A stretch of DNA of 64,000 bases from Rhizobium sophorae (GCF_013087515.1 NZ_JABFCN010000030.1:281944-345943), one strand, 5' to 3'. Shown: positions 1 to 9,930, counted from the first letter of the stretch. Made by a program: numbers and translations. The notes: a model not told the origin generated them from the letters alone.

Positions 1-1171
1 GGTCGCCGAAGGCGCCGTCGTCATCGGCGTCGACTTCCCCTCCTATATCCAGGCGCTCAACCGGTACGACGTCAGCCTCAATGACGGCTGCGTCTACATG
101 GTCTCGGACATCGAATCGCTGAGCCAGCAGGTGCAGCGCGCGACCGGCAACAGTGCCTATCACCTGCCGATCGTCGCCGGCATCGGCGAGGGCGGGGCCT
201 TAGCGCTGGCGATTGCCGCGCAGACGCCGGATGCGACGATCGGCCAGACGCTTGCTGTCGATCCGAAGGCCGGCATTCCGCTCGCCCAGGGACTTTGCAC
301 GCCGGCTTCCAAGAAGGTCGTCGGCCAACGCACCATGTATGGCCTCAGCGACGGCGCTCTGCCGGATCCGATCGTCACCGTCTTTACGCCCAATGCCGAC
401 AAGGATGGCAGGGCGCATGCCGAAGCGCTGAAGAAGATCCATGCTGCGATGGAGATCCGCGATTCCACCGACGATGCGCAGACGGTGTTTGCCGATACGC
501 TCGACGATCTCGTCACCGCCTCCGGCGCCTTCGGCAATCCGCTCGGCCTGCCGCTGGCAATCCTTGAGGCGACTCCCGCCCTCGATACGATGGCGGTGAT
601 CTATTCCGGCGACGGCGGTTGGCGCGACATCGACAAGGAGGTCGGCGGCACGCTGCAGAAGGAAGGCATTCCCGTCGTCGGCATCGATTCGCTCCACTAT
701 TTCTGGTCGGAGCGCAAGCCGGAGGAGACAGCCGGCGATCTTTCGAAGATCATCGACTTCTACCGCAAGCAGTGGAAGGTGAAGCATGTGCTGCTCGTCG
801 GTTATTCCTTCGGCGCCGATGTGGTACCCGCCACTTACCAGCTCCTCAAGCCGGCTGAAAAGTCGGCAGTGGCGCAATTGTCGCTGCTGTCGCTGTCACA
901 CGAAGTCGACTATGTCATTTCCGTTCTCGGCTGGCTCGGCCAGAAAACGGATGGGGCCGGAGGCGATCCCGTCAGCGATCTGAAGAACATCGATCCGAAG
1001 CTCGTGCAATGCATCTACGGCAAGGACGACGATGACGATGTCGCCTGTCCGGCGGTGAAGGAGAGCGGCGCCGAGGTGATCGAACTGCCCGGCGACCACC
1101 ATTTCGACGAGAATTACGACCTTCTTACCAAGACGATCATCGACGGACTGAAGAGGCGGCTGCTGAATTAA
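1..1171 (+). CDS. acvB: AcvB/VirJ-family protein (5' end outside window)
   Basis: The reading frame is open from nucleotide 2, so the gene begins upstream of the window and the first in-frame ATG at 98 is internal. About 389 C-terminal residues are seen. They contain the VirJ-type alpha/beta-hydrolase domain with a YSGDGGW block and the nucleophile-elbow motif GYSFGAD near nt 800-820. Known family members (AcvB in Agrobacterium, AtvA in R. tropici) are periplasmic, lie downstream of lpiA, and hydrolyse lysyl-phosphatidylglycerol, which balances the aminoacylation of membrane lipid by LpiA. By analogy lpiA should lie just upstream, outside the window. The gene converges on the next one with a hairpin between. 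Family assignment is firm; the substrate is inferred from orthologues. Confidence 0.85.
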   Translation, partial: VAEGAVVIGVDFPSYIQALNRYDVSLNDGCVYMVSDIESLSQQVQRATGNSAYHLPIVAGIGEGGALALAIAAQTPDATIGQTLAVDPKAGIPLAQGLCTPASKKVVGQRTMYGLSDGALPDPIVTVFTPNADKDGRAHAEALKKIHAAMEIRDSTDDAQTVFADTLDDLVTASGAFGNPLGLPLAILEATPALDTMAVIYSGDGGWRDIDKEVGGTLQKEGIPVVGIDSLHYFWSERKPEETAGDLSKIIDFYRKQWKVKHVLLVGYSFGADVVPATYQLLKPAEKSAVAQLSLLSLSHEVDYVISVLGWLGQKTDGAGGDPVSDLKNIDPKLVQCIYGKDDDDDVACPAVKESGAEVIELPGDHHFDENYDLLTKTIIDGLKRRLLN

Positions 1172-1210
1172 AGCGTCGTGCGTCCGATAGGACGCGCTAA
1201 GCGCGCTTTA
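1169..1210. repeat. Short nested palindrome / bidirectional terminator-like hairpin
   Basis: Outer arms TAAAGCG (1169-1175) and CGCTTTA (1204-1210) enclose an inner hairpin GCGTCC-GATA-GGACGC (1180-1195). It sits between the convergent acvB and DinB genes, so it may stop transcription from both sides. Its architecture resembles the elements near 1813 and 11391. Confidence 0.55.
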
Positions 1211-1218
1211 CCATGAAA

Positions 1219-1782
1219 TCAGCGCATCAGCTTCTCTTCACTCCAGCCGAAGTCTGCAAGTTCGCTGCTGCGAAACCTCGCATCGTCGGCGACGATGAAT
1301 TCGTCGAGCTGCGGCGGGGCGACGCTGGTGCCGGCGAGAATCGCATGCACCTGTCCGCGATGATGGGTCTGATGCTGGAAGAGGTGGCCGAGCACGTCCT
1401 CCATCCGCTCCTCTTGGATGCGGTCGCCGCGATGGAGGTTGATGGTCGAGGTGAGCCTCTCCGGCGTCAGGGCCTCGCAAAGCGCCACCAGGCGCTGATC
1501 GACCTTCGCCTGCGCTGCTGCGAGCGAGGAAATGTCATCGAACGGTTCGTCGACCTCGAAGGCCTTGAGCCCGAGCGTGCCGCCTTCCAGGCCGTCGACA
1601 TAGAACCAGTCGACCGTGATGATATGGTTCAAGGTTTCCTTGATGGAGGGGAAGAAACTCGTGCGCGGCGCTTCGAATTCGCCGGGCTTCAATGTCGCGC
1701 AGGCCTGAAGCAGCCGGCGGTTGGCAAGGGCGTTGTTATAGGCAAGTTTGCGGAATGGCCTGACAGGATCGAAGGTCGGCAA
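1219..1782 (-). CDS. DinB-family protein
   Basis: A 187-residue protein of the DinB/YfiT four-helix-bundle family. The family's metal-binding histidines are suggested by NHIITVDWFY (about residues 47-56) and by the HQTHHRGQ stretch near residue 138. Members are putative metal-dependent enzymes, often thiol transferases, and this group is usually annotated only as damage-inducible DinB; the reaction here is unknown. The start is TTG, chosen because GAGGAG lies eight bases upstream and no ATG gives the full N-terminus. Monocistronic, convergent with acvB. Confidence 0.8.
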   Translation of the reverse strand: MPTFDPVRPFRKLAYNNALANRRLLQACATLKPGEFEAPRTSFFPSIKETLNHIITVDWFYVDGLEGGTLGLKAFEVDEPFDDISSLAAAQAKVDQRLVALCEALTPERLTSTINLHRGDRIQEERMEDVLGHLFQHQTHHRGQVHAILAGTSVAPPQLDEFIVADDARFRSSELADFGWSEEKLMR

Positions 1783-1812
1783 CGGCGCATCTCCTCTTTA
1801 AGCGCTTTTGGC

Positions 1813-1851
1813 TACAGCACCGGGCGCCTGTGACGCGCAAGGGGCGCTGTA
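1813..1851. repeat. Short palindrome, tacagc...gctgta family
   Basis: Arms TACAGC (1813-1818) and GCTGTA (1846-1851) flank a GC-rich centre between the DinB and Nudix genes. The same outer arms appear at 11391-11434, which suggests a short dispersed rhizobial repeat. Confidence 0.45.
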
Positions 1852-1869
1852 ACACCTCGACTGCTTGCG

Positions 1870-2382
1870 TCAGTCTTTGCCGTCGAGATCGCCGTCCCGC
1901 CAGACGAGATGACGTGGCGCAACGGGTAGGTTTTCGATCTCATCGGCGATGAAATAGGGCGGGATGTCGAGTGCGGTCAGGGCATTACGCGTTGCCGGCA
2001 CCCATTTGAACTCGAGATGGTTGTCGCCGTCCTCGACCCGATGGATGATCTCGCCGGACAAAAAGGGGAATTCCGGCGGGAGGTCCATCAGGTAATAGAG
2101 ACCAAGTTCATGCCAGTCGCGCTGTTTGTAGCGGAAAAAGTTCTCGACGATCCACAGCAGCCGATGGACGGTCACCTCAACGCCCAGCTCCTCCACCATC
2201 TCCCGTTTCAGCGTTTCCTCCGACGTCTCGCCGATTTCCGCCCTGCCGCCTGGAAAGGTCCAGAAGGGCTCATGCACGGCGCGATGGACGAGCACGTGGC
2301 CATCGCGAAAGCCGAGGCCGGCGATCCGATAGTTGAAACGCTCAGCGCCCGCTTTCAGGCGGATGAGAGTGCGCTTGGCCAT
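1870..2382 (-). CDS. Nudix hydrolase
   Basis: A 170-residue Nudix-fold pyrophosphohydrolase. The Nudix box is complete: GGRAEIGETSEE followed by REMVEELGV (about residues 46-68), giving the G-x5-E-x7-RE-x2-EE-x-G pattern that binds the catalytic divalent metal. The substrate cannot be told from sequence; the arrangement resembles ADP-ribose or nucleotide-sugar hydrolases. I chose the ATG at 2382 (MAKRTL) seven bases after the stop of the metallophosphoesterase gene; a TTG five codons further upstream would overlap that gene. Last gene of the leftward ruv block and probably cotranscribed with it. Confidence 0.85.
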   Translation of the reverse strand: MAKRTLIRLKAGAERFNYRIAGLGFRDGHVLVHRAVHEPFWTFPGGRAEIGETSEETLKREMVEELGVEVTVHRLLWIVENFFRYKQRDWHELGLYYLMDLPPEFPFLSGEIIHRVEDGDNHLEFKWVPATRNALTALDIPPYFIADEIENLPVAPRHLVWRDGDLDGKD

Positions 2383-2389
2383 GCCATTC

Positions 2390-3292
2390 TTATCCAAGAT
2401 CGATCACGACAATTTCCGGCGGCACGCCGAAGCGCACCGGTGCTATGGAGCAGCCGAGGCCGCCGGAAACGATGATATTCCGCCCCTCCTCGATCATATG
2501 GCCATAGGCATAGCGGTTACCATAACGCGAGGGGACGATCGGCGAACGGCCGAGGAGGCGGATCTGTCCGCCATGCGTGTGGCCCGATAGCGTCAGCGAG
2601 ACACGTTCAGGCACGCGCGGAAAGATATCGGGCTCATGGGCGAGCAGAATGACCGGCGCATCGTCCGTAACCTGAGCCATCGTTCCCTCAAGATCGTCGA
2701 GACCGAGCATATGTGTGCGGCCCCACTTCCTGCCGGGCAGCAGCGCCAGCTGATCCTCGAGGCCTGCCAGCCAGAAGCCGCGGCCATCCTTTTCGAGTCG
2801 AATGGCGCGGTTGCCATAGACCGTCACGCCGACGTCGGCGAGGGCCCGGTGTCCGAATGTTTCCATCCCGCCGTTCTTCTGGGCGGTCCTGTCCTCCCAC
2901 CAATCATGGTTGCCCATGACCGCATGGACGCCGAGAGGGGCCCGCAAGGTGGCGAGCGCCTTCGACCATTGGCTCGAATGCACGTACTGCGTCACCATGT
3001 TCATGCCGGCGGCATAATCGCCGAGCAGGACGGTGACATCGCCTTCGAGTTCATTTGCCCGGTGGCAGATCGCGGCAATGCGGCTTGTCGACATCCAGGG
3101 TTCGCAGGCATGGAGATCGGCGAGCGCAACGACGCGCAGCTTGAGCCCCGGCGTCCATCCCGGCGGCGTCAGCTGATAGCGGGTGATGGCGAGCCGCGCG
3201 AGCGGTTCATAGGCGAAGGCGTAACCACCGAGCGACATGACGCCTGCGACACTGCCGCCCAGAACCTTGAAAAATCCACGGCGCGTGATCAC
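2390..3292 (-). CDS. Metallophosphoesterase, YaeI/YkuE type, Tat signal
   Basis: A 300-residue calcineurin-like phosphoesterase. The N-terminus carries a twin-arginine motif (RRGFFKV) and a hydrophobic stretch, so export or membrane anchoring by Tat is likely. Metal-ligand motifs appear in order: DLHACEP (D-x-H), GDY, GNHDWW and the C-terminal SGHTHGGQ. Relatives include YkuE-type cell-wall phosphoesterases and UDP-diacylglucosamine hydrolase-like enzymes, but the substrate is unknown here. The start is GTG, placed immediately after the ruvB stop, with AGGAGG inside the end of ruvB. Tight packing implies an operon with ruvB. Confidence 0.82.
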   Translation of the reverse strand: MITRRGFFKVLGGSVAGVMSLGGYAFAYEPLARLAITRYQLTPPGWTPGLKLRVVALADLHACEPWMSTSRIAAICHRANELEGDVTVLLGDYAAGMNMVTQYVHSSQWSKALATLRAPLGVHAVMGNHDWWEDRTAQKNGGMETFGHRALADVGVTVYGNRAIRLEKDGRGFWLAGLEDQLALLPGRKWGRTHMLGLDDLEGTMAQVTDDAPVILLAHEPDIFPRVPERVSLTLSGHTHGGQIRLLGRSPIVPSRYGNRYAYGHMIEEGRNIIVSGGLGCSIAPVRFGVPPEIVVIDLG

Positions 3293-4333
3293 TCAGTTGT
3301 CCTCCTGGAACAGCCGGAACTGCGCAGCCTCCATATCCTTGGGCGGTTGCATTCCCAGATGTTTCCACGCGATTGCGGTCAGAACACGGCCGCGTGGCGT
3401 GCGCTGAATGAAACCCTGCTGGATCATGTAGGGTTCGATAATGTCCTCGATCGCGTCGCGCGGCTCGGAAAGGCCGGCGGCAATGGTTTCGATGCCGACC
3501 GGGCCGCCGCCGAAATTGACGGCGATCATGTTGAGGTAACGTTTGTCGAGCTGGTCGAAGCCGACATTGTCGACCAGCAGCCGGGTCAGCGCCTCGTCGG
3601 CGATCTCGCGGGTGACAGCTTCCGCCCTTGCCACCTCGGCGAAGTCGCGCACGCGCCGAAGCAGCCGGCCGGCGATCCGTGGAGTGCCACGGGCGCGTCT
3701 TGCGATCTCGCGGGCGCCCTCCTCGGTGATCGGCAGGTTCATCAGCCGCGCGCCACGACGCACGATCAGTTCCAGCTCCTCGACGGTGTAGAAGCTCAGG
3801 CGCACAGGAATGCCAAAGCGGTCGCGCAGCGGCGTCGTCAACAGACCGAGGCGGGTGGTGGCCGCCACCAGCGTGAATTTCGACAGGTCGATCTTCACCG
3901 AGCGAGCGGCAGGGCCCTCGCCGATGATGAGGTCGAGCTGGAAATCTTCCATGGCCGGATAGAGGATTTCCTCGACGGCGGGATTGAGCCGATGGATTTC
4001 GTCGATGAAGAGCACGTCGCGCTCCTCGAGATTGGTGAGCAGAGCAGCGAGATCGCCGGCCTTGGCGATCACAGGGCCCGACGTCGAGCGAAAGTTGACG
4101 CCGAGTTCTTTGGCCATGATCTGCGCCAGCGTCGTCTTGCCGAGGCCGGGCGGCCCGACGAAGAGCACATGGTCCAGCGCTTCGCCGCGGTTTTTCGCCG
4201 CCTCGATGAAGACCTTGAGATTGGCGCGCGCCTCCGCCTGGCCGGTGAACTCGTCCAGCGATTGCGGGCGCAGCGTGATATCAAGGTCTTCGCCCCGCTT
4301 TTCCGGCGATATCAGGCGGGCGGGTTCGCTCAT
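3293..4333 (-). CDS. ruvB: Holliday junction branch migration helicase RuvB
   Basis: A 346-residue AAA+ motor that, with RuvA, drives branch migration of Holliday junctions during recombinational repair. Visible motifs are Walker A GPPGLGKT (about residues 61-68), Walker B LFIDEIHRL, sensor 1 AATTR, and a C-terminal winged-helix DNA-binding domain with RTPRGR. Length and order are typical. Its ATG overlaps the stop of the upstream PIN toxin gene as ATGA, and the sequence just upstream has only a weak ribosome site, so translation is probably coupled to that gene. This is an unusual context, because ruvB normally follows ruvA directly. Confidence 0.98.
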   Translation of the reverse strand: MSEPARLISPEKRGEDLDITLRPQSLDEFTGQAEARANLKVFIEAAKNRGEALDHVLFVGPPGLGKTTLAQIMAKELGVNFRSTSGPVIAKAGDLAALLTNLEERDVLFIDEIHRLNPAVEEILYPAMEDFQLDLIIGEGPAARSVKIDLSKFTLVAATTRLGLLTTPLRDRFGIPVRLSFYTVEELELIVRRGARLMNLPITEEGAREIARRARGTPRIAGRLLRRVRDFAEVARAEAVTREIADEALTRLLVDNVGFDQLDKRYLNMIAVNFGGGPVGIETIAAGLSEPRDAIEDIIEPYMIQQGFIQRTPRGRVLTAIAWKHLGMQPPKDMEAAQFRLFQEDN

Positions 4334-4728
4334 GTCAAAAGTTCCATTCCAGGTATGGTTTTTGCGGTTTGGTCATCGAATGTGCTGGTTGTCACGCAAC
4401 CCGCATCACGATTACGAAGAGCGATGAAGACATCTGCAAATTCTGCATTCGTCCGCACCATGATTGCGAGCGTCTCCTCGACTATTCTTTCATCTTCGAG
4501 GATCAGGTCGGCCGAGTCCAACAAGTCTGAAATCGCCTCCATGATCTGTTCTCTTTTCAGCTTGATCCGTTGTCTCAAGAACCACACGCATTCCATCAGC
4601 GTGATGCAATTTATATAGCCCGGTGCCGTCTCGGAAAGGCTGGCAAAAAGCGTCGTGACCTTCTCCGTCTGGACAGCATCGTCCTTCAGAAAGAAGCGCA
4701 GTAAGATATTGGTGTCGAGACCAATCAT
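4330..4728 (-). CDS. PIN-domain toxin, VapC-like
   Basis: A 132-residue PIN-domain protein. The N-terminal Asp motif MIGLDTNILLRFF, a mid-protein acidic residue in LMECVW, and the C-terminal NAEFADVFIALRN and TFDDQTAK segments match the acidic metal centre of VapC-type endoribonucleases. It would cleave RNA unless neutralised by the antitoxin encoded immediately upstream. Start ATG overlaps the antitoxin stop (ATGA at 4725-4728), and its own stop overlaps the ruvB start (ATGA at 4330-4333). Both overlaps imply translational coupling. The RNA target is unknown. It is inserted in the ruvCAB operon, probably by horizontal transfer. Confidence 0.88.
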   Translation of the reverse strand: MIGLDTNILLRFFLKDDAVQTEKVTTLFASLSETAPGYINCITLMECVWFLRQRIKLKREQIMEAISDLLDSADLILEDERIVEETLAIMVRTNAEFADVFIALRNRDAGCVTTSTFDDQTAKTIPGMELLT

Positions 4729-4985
4729 CTTGCTCTATTCACATGATCGGCGATGGCTTCGCCAATTGCCTCGTCCATTTCCCTCAAAGTGGTCGTCGGT
4801 CGATTCGGATCGTGAAACTTGCCTGCGAGGTCGATGGCGCGTTTGTTCTTGGCTTTCATGATGATTTCGCCATCGCGGTTGATGTAGCGGATCCTGTCGC
4901 CGGACTTCAGATTCAGCAATTCACGAACTTCCGCCGGAATTGTTGTCTGGCCCTTCGATGTCATCGTACCGTAGTAGATATTCAT
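4725..4985 (-). CDS. AbrB/MazE-type antitoxin
   Basis: An 86-residue SpoVT/AbrB-fold protein. The swapped-hairpin DNA-binding motif is clear: TSKGQTTIPAEVRELLNLKSGD, followed by a C-terminal tail that would clamp the PIN toxin. The start at 4985 (MNIYYGTM) is chosen for its AAGGAG site six to seven bases upstream; a GTG/ATG extension to 5006 is possible but lacks a better site. It likely represses its own transcription, and the 55 bp between ruvA and this gene may hold its operator. Partner of the toxin gene that overlaps its stop codon. Confidence 0.88.
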   Translation of the reverse strand: MNIYYGTMTSKGQTTIPAEVRELLNLKSGDRIRYINRDGEIIMKAKNKRAIDLAGKFHDPNRPTTTLREMDEAIGEAIADHVNRAR

Positions 4986-5039
4986 GCGGATCTCCTTACC
5001 AATCAAGTTTCGTAAGGAATTGCGATATATTCAAGGAGA

Positions 5040-5657
5040 TCACCGCGCGCCCAGTTCCTTCAATCCCAGCCTGATCAGCTTGGCGCTGTCGGCGCCATCG
5101 CCCGCCGTCTTCATTGCCGCGGCAATCGCGTTCGCCGCCTGGTCGCGGGAATAGCCGAGGTTGGTCAGCGCAGATACTGCATCGGCGACGGGTGCTGCGG
5201 CGACACCTTCGCCGAGTTCCTGCTTGAGAGCAATATTGATCGCTTCGCCGGCAAAGGCCGGCGCCCGGTTCTTGAGCTCGGTGACAAGACGCATCGCCAC
5301 TTTGGGACCGACGCCCGGCGCACGCGAGACGGCGGCGCGGTCCTGCAGGGCGATCGCATTGGCAAGTTCGCCTGGCGTCAGCGTTGAGAGCACGGCGAGC
5401 GCCACCTTGGCGCCGACGCCCTGAACGCTCTGGAGCAGGTTGAACCATTCCCGCTCCAGAGCGGTCATGAAACCGAAGAGCCTCAGCTGATCCTCGCGCA
5501 CATAGGTTTCGATGAACAGCACGCAGGCCTCACCGGCCGAGCCGAGCTTTGACAGGGTGCGGGCCGAGCAATGGGCGACGTAGCAGACGCCGTGCACATC
5601 GACGAGCACATAGTCTTCGCCGATCTCGTCTATGGTGCCTTTCAGCTTGCCGATCAT
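5040..5657 (-). CDS. ruvA: Holliday junction DNA-binding protein RuvA
   Basis: A 205-residue RuvA. The N-terminal OB-fold (MIGKLKGTIDEIGEDYVLVDV), two helix-hairpin-helix motifs (LLQSVQGVGAKVAL and RAPGVGPKVAMRLV, residues about 70-125) and the C-terminal RuvB-interacting three-helix domain are all present. RuvA tetramers clamp the four-way junction and load RuvB. I used the ATG at 5657, which gives the usual length; an upstream ATG at 5687 would add ten unconserved residues. It follows ruvC by 42 bases. The next gene on this strand is not ruvB but the antitoxin. Confidence 0.97.
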   Translation of the reverse strand: MIGKLKGTIDEIGEDYVLVDVHGVCYVAHCSARTLSKLGSAGEACVLFIETYVREDQLRLFGFMTALEREWFNLLQSVQGVGAKVALAVLSTLTPGELANAIALQDRAAVSRAPGVGPKVAMRLVTELKNRAPAFAGEAINIALKQELGEGVAAAPVADAVSALTNLGYSRDQAANAIAAAMKTAGDGADSAKLIRLGLKELGAR

Positions 5658-5699
5658 GGGTCGCGGTCTCTCAGCAGATGGAAACAAGTCAGGTATAGA

Positions 5700-6209
5700 T
5701 TAACCGGCCAGCGCCTGTCGCATCCGGTTGCTGCCGCGATTATGCGCATGGCAGATGGCGATCGCCAAGGCGTCGGCGGCGTCGTTGCCCTTGAATTCGA
5801 CCTTCGGCATCAGGATCTTCAACATCATGTGGATCTGCTGCTTTTCGCCGTGGCCGACGCCGATGACGGCCTTCTTCACGGCGTTCGGGGCATATTCGGA
5901 GACCGGCAGGCCGGCGCGCGCCGGCACCAGCATGGCAATGCCGCGGGCCTGGCCAAGCTTCAGGGTCGCCACCGCATCCTTGTTGACGAAGGTCTGTTCG
6001 ACGGCGGCTTCATCCGGCTTATAGCTGTGGACGATCTCCGCCAGGCCGTCGTGCAATTGGCAAAGGCGGGAGGCAAGGTCCATGTCGCCATCGGAAGTCA
6101 CGGTTCCAGACGCGACAAACCGCAGGGAATTACCCAGCGTGTCGATGATTCCCCAGCCGGTGCGGCGAAGTCCGGGATCAATACCGACGATGCGAATCGT
6201 ATTTTGCAT
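5700..6209 (-). CDS. ruvC: Holliday junction resolvase RuvC
   Basis: A 169-residue RNase H-fold endonuclease that cuts Holliday junctions symmetrically. The catalytic acidic residues lie in VGIDPGLRRTGWG (Asp11), AAVEQTFVN (Glu around 70) and the C-terminal GNDAADALAIAICH. First gene of the ruv operon, in the order ruvC-ruvA-antitoxin-toxin-ruvB. The promoter should lie in 6210-6451, between it and the divergent chemoreceptor gene. Confidence 0.97.
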   Translation of the reverse strand: MQNTIRIVGIDPGLRRTGWGIIDTLGNSLRFVASGTVTSDGDMDLASRLCQLHDGLAEIVHSYKPDEAAVEQTFVNKDAVATLKLGQARGIAMLVPARAGLPVSEYAPNAVKKAVIGVGHGEKQQIHMMLKILMPKVEFKGNDAADALAIAICHAHNRGSNRMRQALAG

Positions 6210-6451
6210 GGTTCAACCTATAGCGATCGCGAAATAAGTGCCATCGATATGTGAACAAAACAAAAACACTCCCGGATTTAAGCCCCGCCATTTACCGCGA
6301 ATTAAAACAGATGCCTGAATTCTAGTCGTCAATACGAAAGGGGCTTCTTTTCGCGAAGATTAAGCCTCCGATGTTCTGTTTACAGGGTCGGTCGATCAGG
6401 CATGCGCTGCATGCCCGGCTGGCAAGCGCGTTCAGAAGGGGTTCGTCGTAC

Positions 6452-8767
6452 ATGGCACAGAGATTTCAATCCCTGTCCTTCAAGGTCATCGTCACATTCA
6501 TTTTGCTGACCGTACTGTCGATCGCGGTCATCGACGTGCTGGCCTATTTCGCCAGCAGCCGCATCTCCGACGAGCAGGCGCTGAAGGCCAAGGAAAGCGT
6601 GTTGATCTTCCGCGGCGACATGCTGCAGGACCAGCTGGCGCAGCTTGAAAACCAGGCCAACTCGATTGCGCGCATCGAGGCGCTGCAAATGTCGATCACC
6701 AGCCTGAAGAGCGGCTGGAAGACCATCGAGAAGACCTCGGGGAATGCCCGCGCCGAGCTGAAGAAGGTGTTCATATCGGACAATCCCAATCCGGCCGACC
6801 AGCGTGAGAAGCTCATGAAGCCGGAAGGGCCGAGCGGCTTTTATTATTCGAACCATGAGAAGACGCAGGGCGAAGTCGCCCGCGACCTCGAGGATACCGC
6901 CTTCAGCGACCTGCTGATCGCCGATCTCGAGGGCACGGTCCTCTATTCCTATAAGAAGGAGGACGACTTCGCCGAGAACCTGAAGTCGGACGCCTGGAAG
7001 GCAACCGGCGCCGGCATCGCTTTCGCCAAGGCGATCGAGAATACTGCCAAGGCGACGGATGACGCCGCGCCGACGAGTTTTTCCGGCCTTCGCGTCGATG
7101 CCGGCAGCGGCAAATCGGCGATCTTCTATGCCGTGCCGATCATCAAGCTCGGAGCAGCCAAGGGCATCATTCTTTTCAAGGTGCGCGACGACATCGTCAC
7201 CGGAATCCTCGCCAAGGGCATCGTCCCGGGCAGCACGGCTCGGGCGGCGATCGTCTCCGGCGATGGTTCCGCGGTCGGTCTCGACGCGAACGGCAGGCTC
7301 GCGACGCTCGATGCGACACCCTTCACCTTCATCAAGGATGCGCTTGCCAGTTCGGCGATGACGGTTGCTGGTTTTGACCGGGCGGACGGAGCGGCTCGTG
7401 CCTATGTTCGTGGCATCGACTATCGCGGCGACCGCTTCCTGGTGGTCGAGAGTGTGCTTCTGAGCGAGCTCAATGCCGGCTCGATCGAGATCGCCACCCT
7501 GCTGACGATGATCGGCATCGGCGTGCTCGTGGTCATGGCGATCGCGACCGGGCTCGTCACCAATTTGCTGTTTTCGCCGCTTGCGCGGCTTGCCGGCGTC
7601 ACCCGCGATGTCGCCGACGGCAAGCTCGACAGCGAGATCGGCAGCCTGAACCGCAAGGACGAGATCGGCACGATGGCCAACGCGCTCGACCGCTTCCGTC
7701 ACTCGCTGATCGAAAGCCGCGAGCTCGAAGCCGCCAGTGAAGAGACGCGCCTACAGGCCGAGCACGACCGCCAGCAGAACCTGGCCGAGCGTGAAGCCGA
7801 GGCGAAAACGCTGCAGCAGGTGGTCGAGGCGATTGACGAGGGCCTGCATCATCTGGCGAGCGGCGATCTTGCTTATCAGATCGATACCCGTTTCCCGAAC
7901 GAGCTTGAAAGCCTGCGCGTCAATTTCAACGAGGCGCTGGCGACGCTCAGCGAAACCATGACGGCAATCGGCGGCAACTCGATGGCGGTGCGCGCCGGCT
8001 CCGAGGAGATGCGCACGGGCGCCGACGAACTTGCCGGTCGCACCGAGCGCCAGGCCGGCTCGATCACCGAGACGGCGAATGCGATCAGCGCCATCACACA
8101 GTCGGTCCGCCGGCAGATCGAGCGAGCCGAGCAGGCCGAGCGCATTGCCCGCGACGCCAAGAAGGAGACGACCGGCTCAGGCCAGATCATGCGCGAGACG
8201 ATTGCGGCGATGGAGGCAATTCAGGCCTCTTCGCGCCAGATCAACACGATCATTTCAGTCATCGACGACATCGCCTTCCAAACCAACCTTCTGGCGCTCA
8301 ATGCCGGCGTCGAGGCGGCGCGCGCCGGTGAATCCGGCAAGGGCTTCGCCGTCGTTGCCATGGAAGTGCGCGAGTTGGCCCAGCGTTCGTCGAGTGCGGC
8401 CAAGGAGATTTCCAGCCTGCTGCAGAAATCGACGCATGAGGTTGAAAGCGGCGTTACGCTTGTGGAAAAAGCGGGCGTCGCCCTGACGGGCATCGGCGCC
8501 CATGTCGAGGCGATCAACGGGCAGATCAACGAGATGATGAGTGCGACCCGCGAGGAGGCCAATACGCTGCGCGAGATCAATAGCGCCGTTGCCGAACTCG
8601 ACGCGATGACGCAGCAGAACGCCTCGATGGTCGAGGAGACAACGGCGGCGATCCACCGGCTGGCGACAGAAGCCTTGGAAATGGACCGCCAGCTCGGCAA
8701 TTTCACGCTTCCTCACGGCCACCACCAGCCGAGCGCCGAGGTGCATGTGCTGCGCCGTCATCGGTAA
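6452..8767 (+). CDS. Methyl-accepting chemotaxis protein
   Basis: A 771-residue chemoreceptor. Transmembrane helix 1 is at residues 10-34, a periplasmic sensory domain of about 310 residues follows (no named ligand fold recognised), transmembrane helix 2 is at about 346-370, then HAMP (about 371-425), a second HAMP-like segment (about 480-530), and the MCP signalling hairpin with its conserved tip IDDIAFQTNLLALNAGVE near residue 605. The C-terminus has no CheR-binding NWETF-type pentapeptide. I chose ATG 6452 with AAGGGG ten bases upstream; the frame stays open to an ATG at 6371 but the extra 27 residues are not typical. The ligand is unknown. Divergent from ruvC, with a terminator after it. 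Confidence 0.92.
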   Translation: MAQRFQSLSFKVIVTFILLTVLSIAVIDVLAYFASSRISDEQALKAKESVLIFRGDMLQDQLAQLENQANSIARIEALQMSITSLKSGWKTIEKTSGNARAELKKVFISDNPNPADQREKLMKPEGPSGFYYSNHEKTQGEVARDLEDTAFSDLLIADLEGTVLYSYKKEDDFAENLKSDAWKATGAGIAFAKAIENTAKATDDAAPTSFSGLRVDAGSGKSAIFYAVPIIKLGAAKGIILFKVRDDIVTGILAKGIVPGSTARAAIVSGDGSAVGLDANGRLATLDATPFTFIKDALASSAMTVAGFDRADGAARAYVRGIDYRGDRFLVVESVLLSELNAGSIEIATLLTMIGIGVLVVMAIATGLVTNLLFSPLARLAGVTRDVADGKLDSEIGSLNRKDEIGTMANALDRFRHSLIESRELEAASEETRLQAEHDRQQNLAEREAEAKTLQQVVEAIDEGLHHLASGDLAYQIDTRFPNELESLRVNFNEALATLSETMTAIGGNSMAVRAGSEEMRTGADELAGRTERQAGSITETANAISAITQSVRRQIERAEQAERIARDAKKETTGSGQIMRETIAAMEAIQASSRQINTIISVIDDIAFQTNLLALNAGVEAARAGESGKGFAVVAMEVRELAQRSSSAAKEISSLLQKSTHEVESGVTLVEKAGVALTGIGAHVEAINGQINEMMSATREEANTLREINSAVAELDAMTQQNASMVEETTAAIHRLATEALEMDRQLGNFTLPHGHHQPSAEVHVLRRHR

Positions 8768-8789
8768 ACGATCGCTTCTGACCTTGCAC

Positions 8790-8818
8790 AAGGGTCGCGC
8801 TCGCGCGGCCTTTTTTGT
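8790..8818 (+). terminator. Rho-independent terminator after chemoreceptor gene
   Basis: A GC-rich stem (8791-8799 with 8804-8812, two wobble pairs) is followed by a T-run at 8811-8816. Confidence 0.75.
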
Positions 8819-8893
8819 TTGTGCGCATGGTTTGGAATGGTGCGGGCGCGAACCTACATAGACGGCATCGTTCAACTGCCCGGCAGGTTTCCC

Positions 8894-9895
<1,002 letters not shown>

Positions 9896-9930
9896 TCTAG
9901 GATTTACACAGGGATCTTCCCGGCAAGAAA

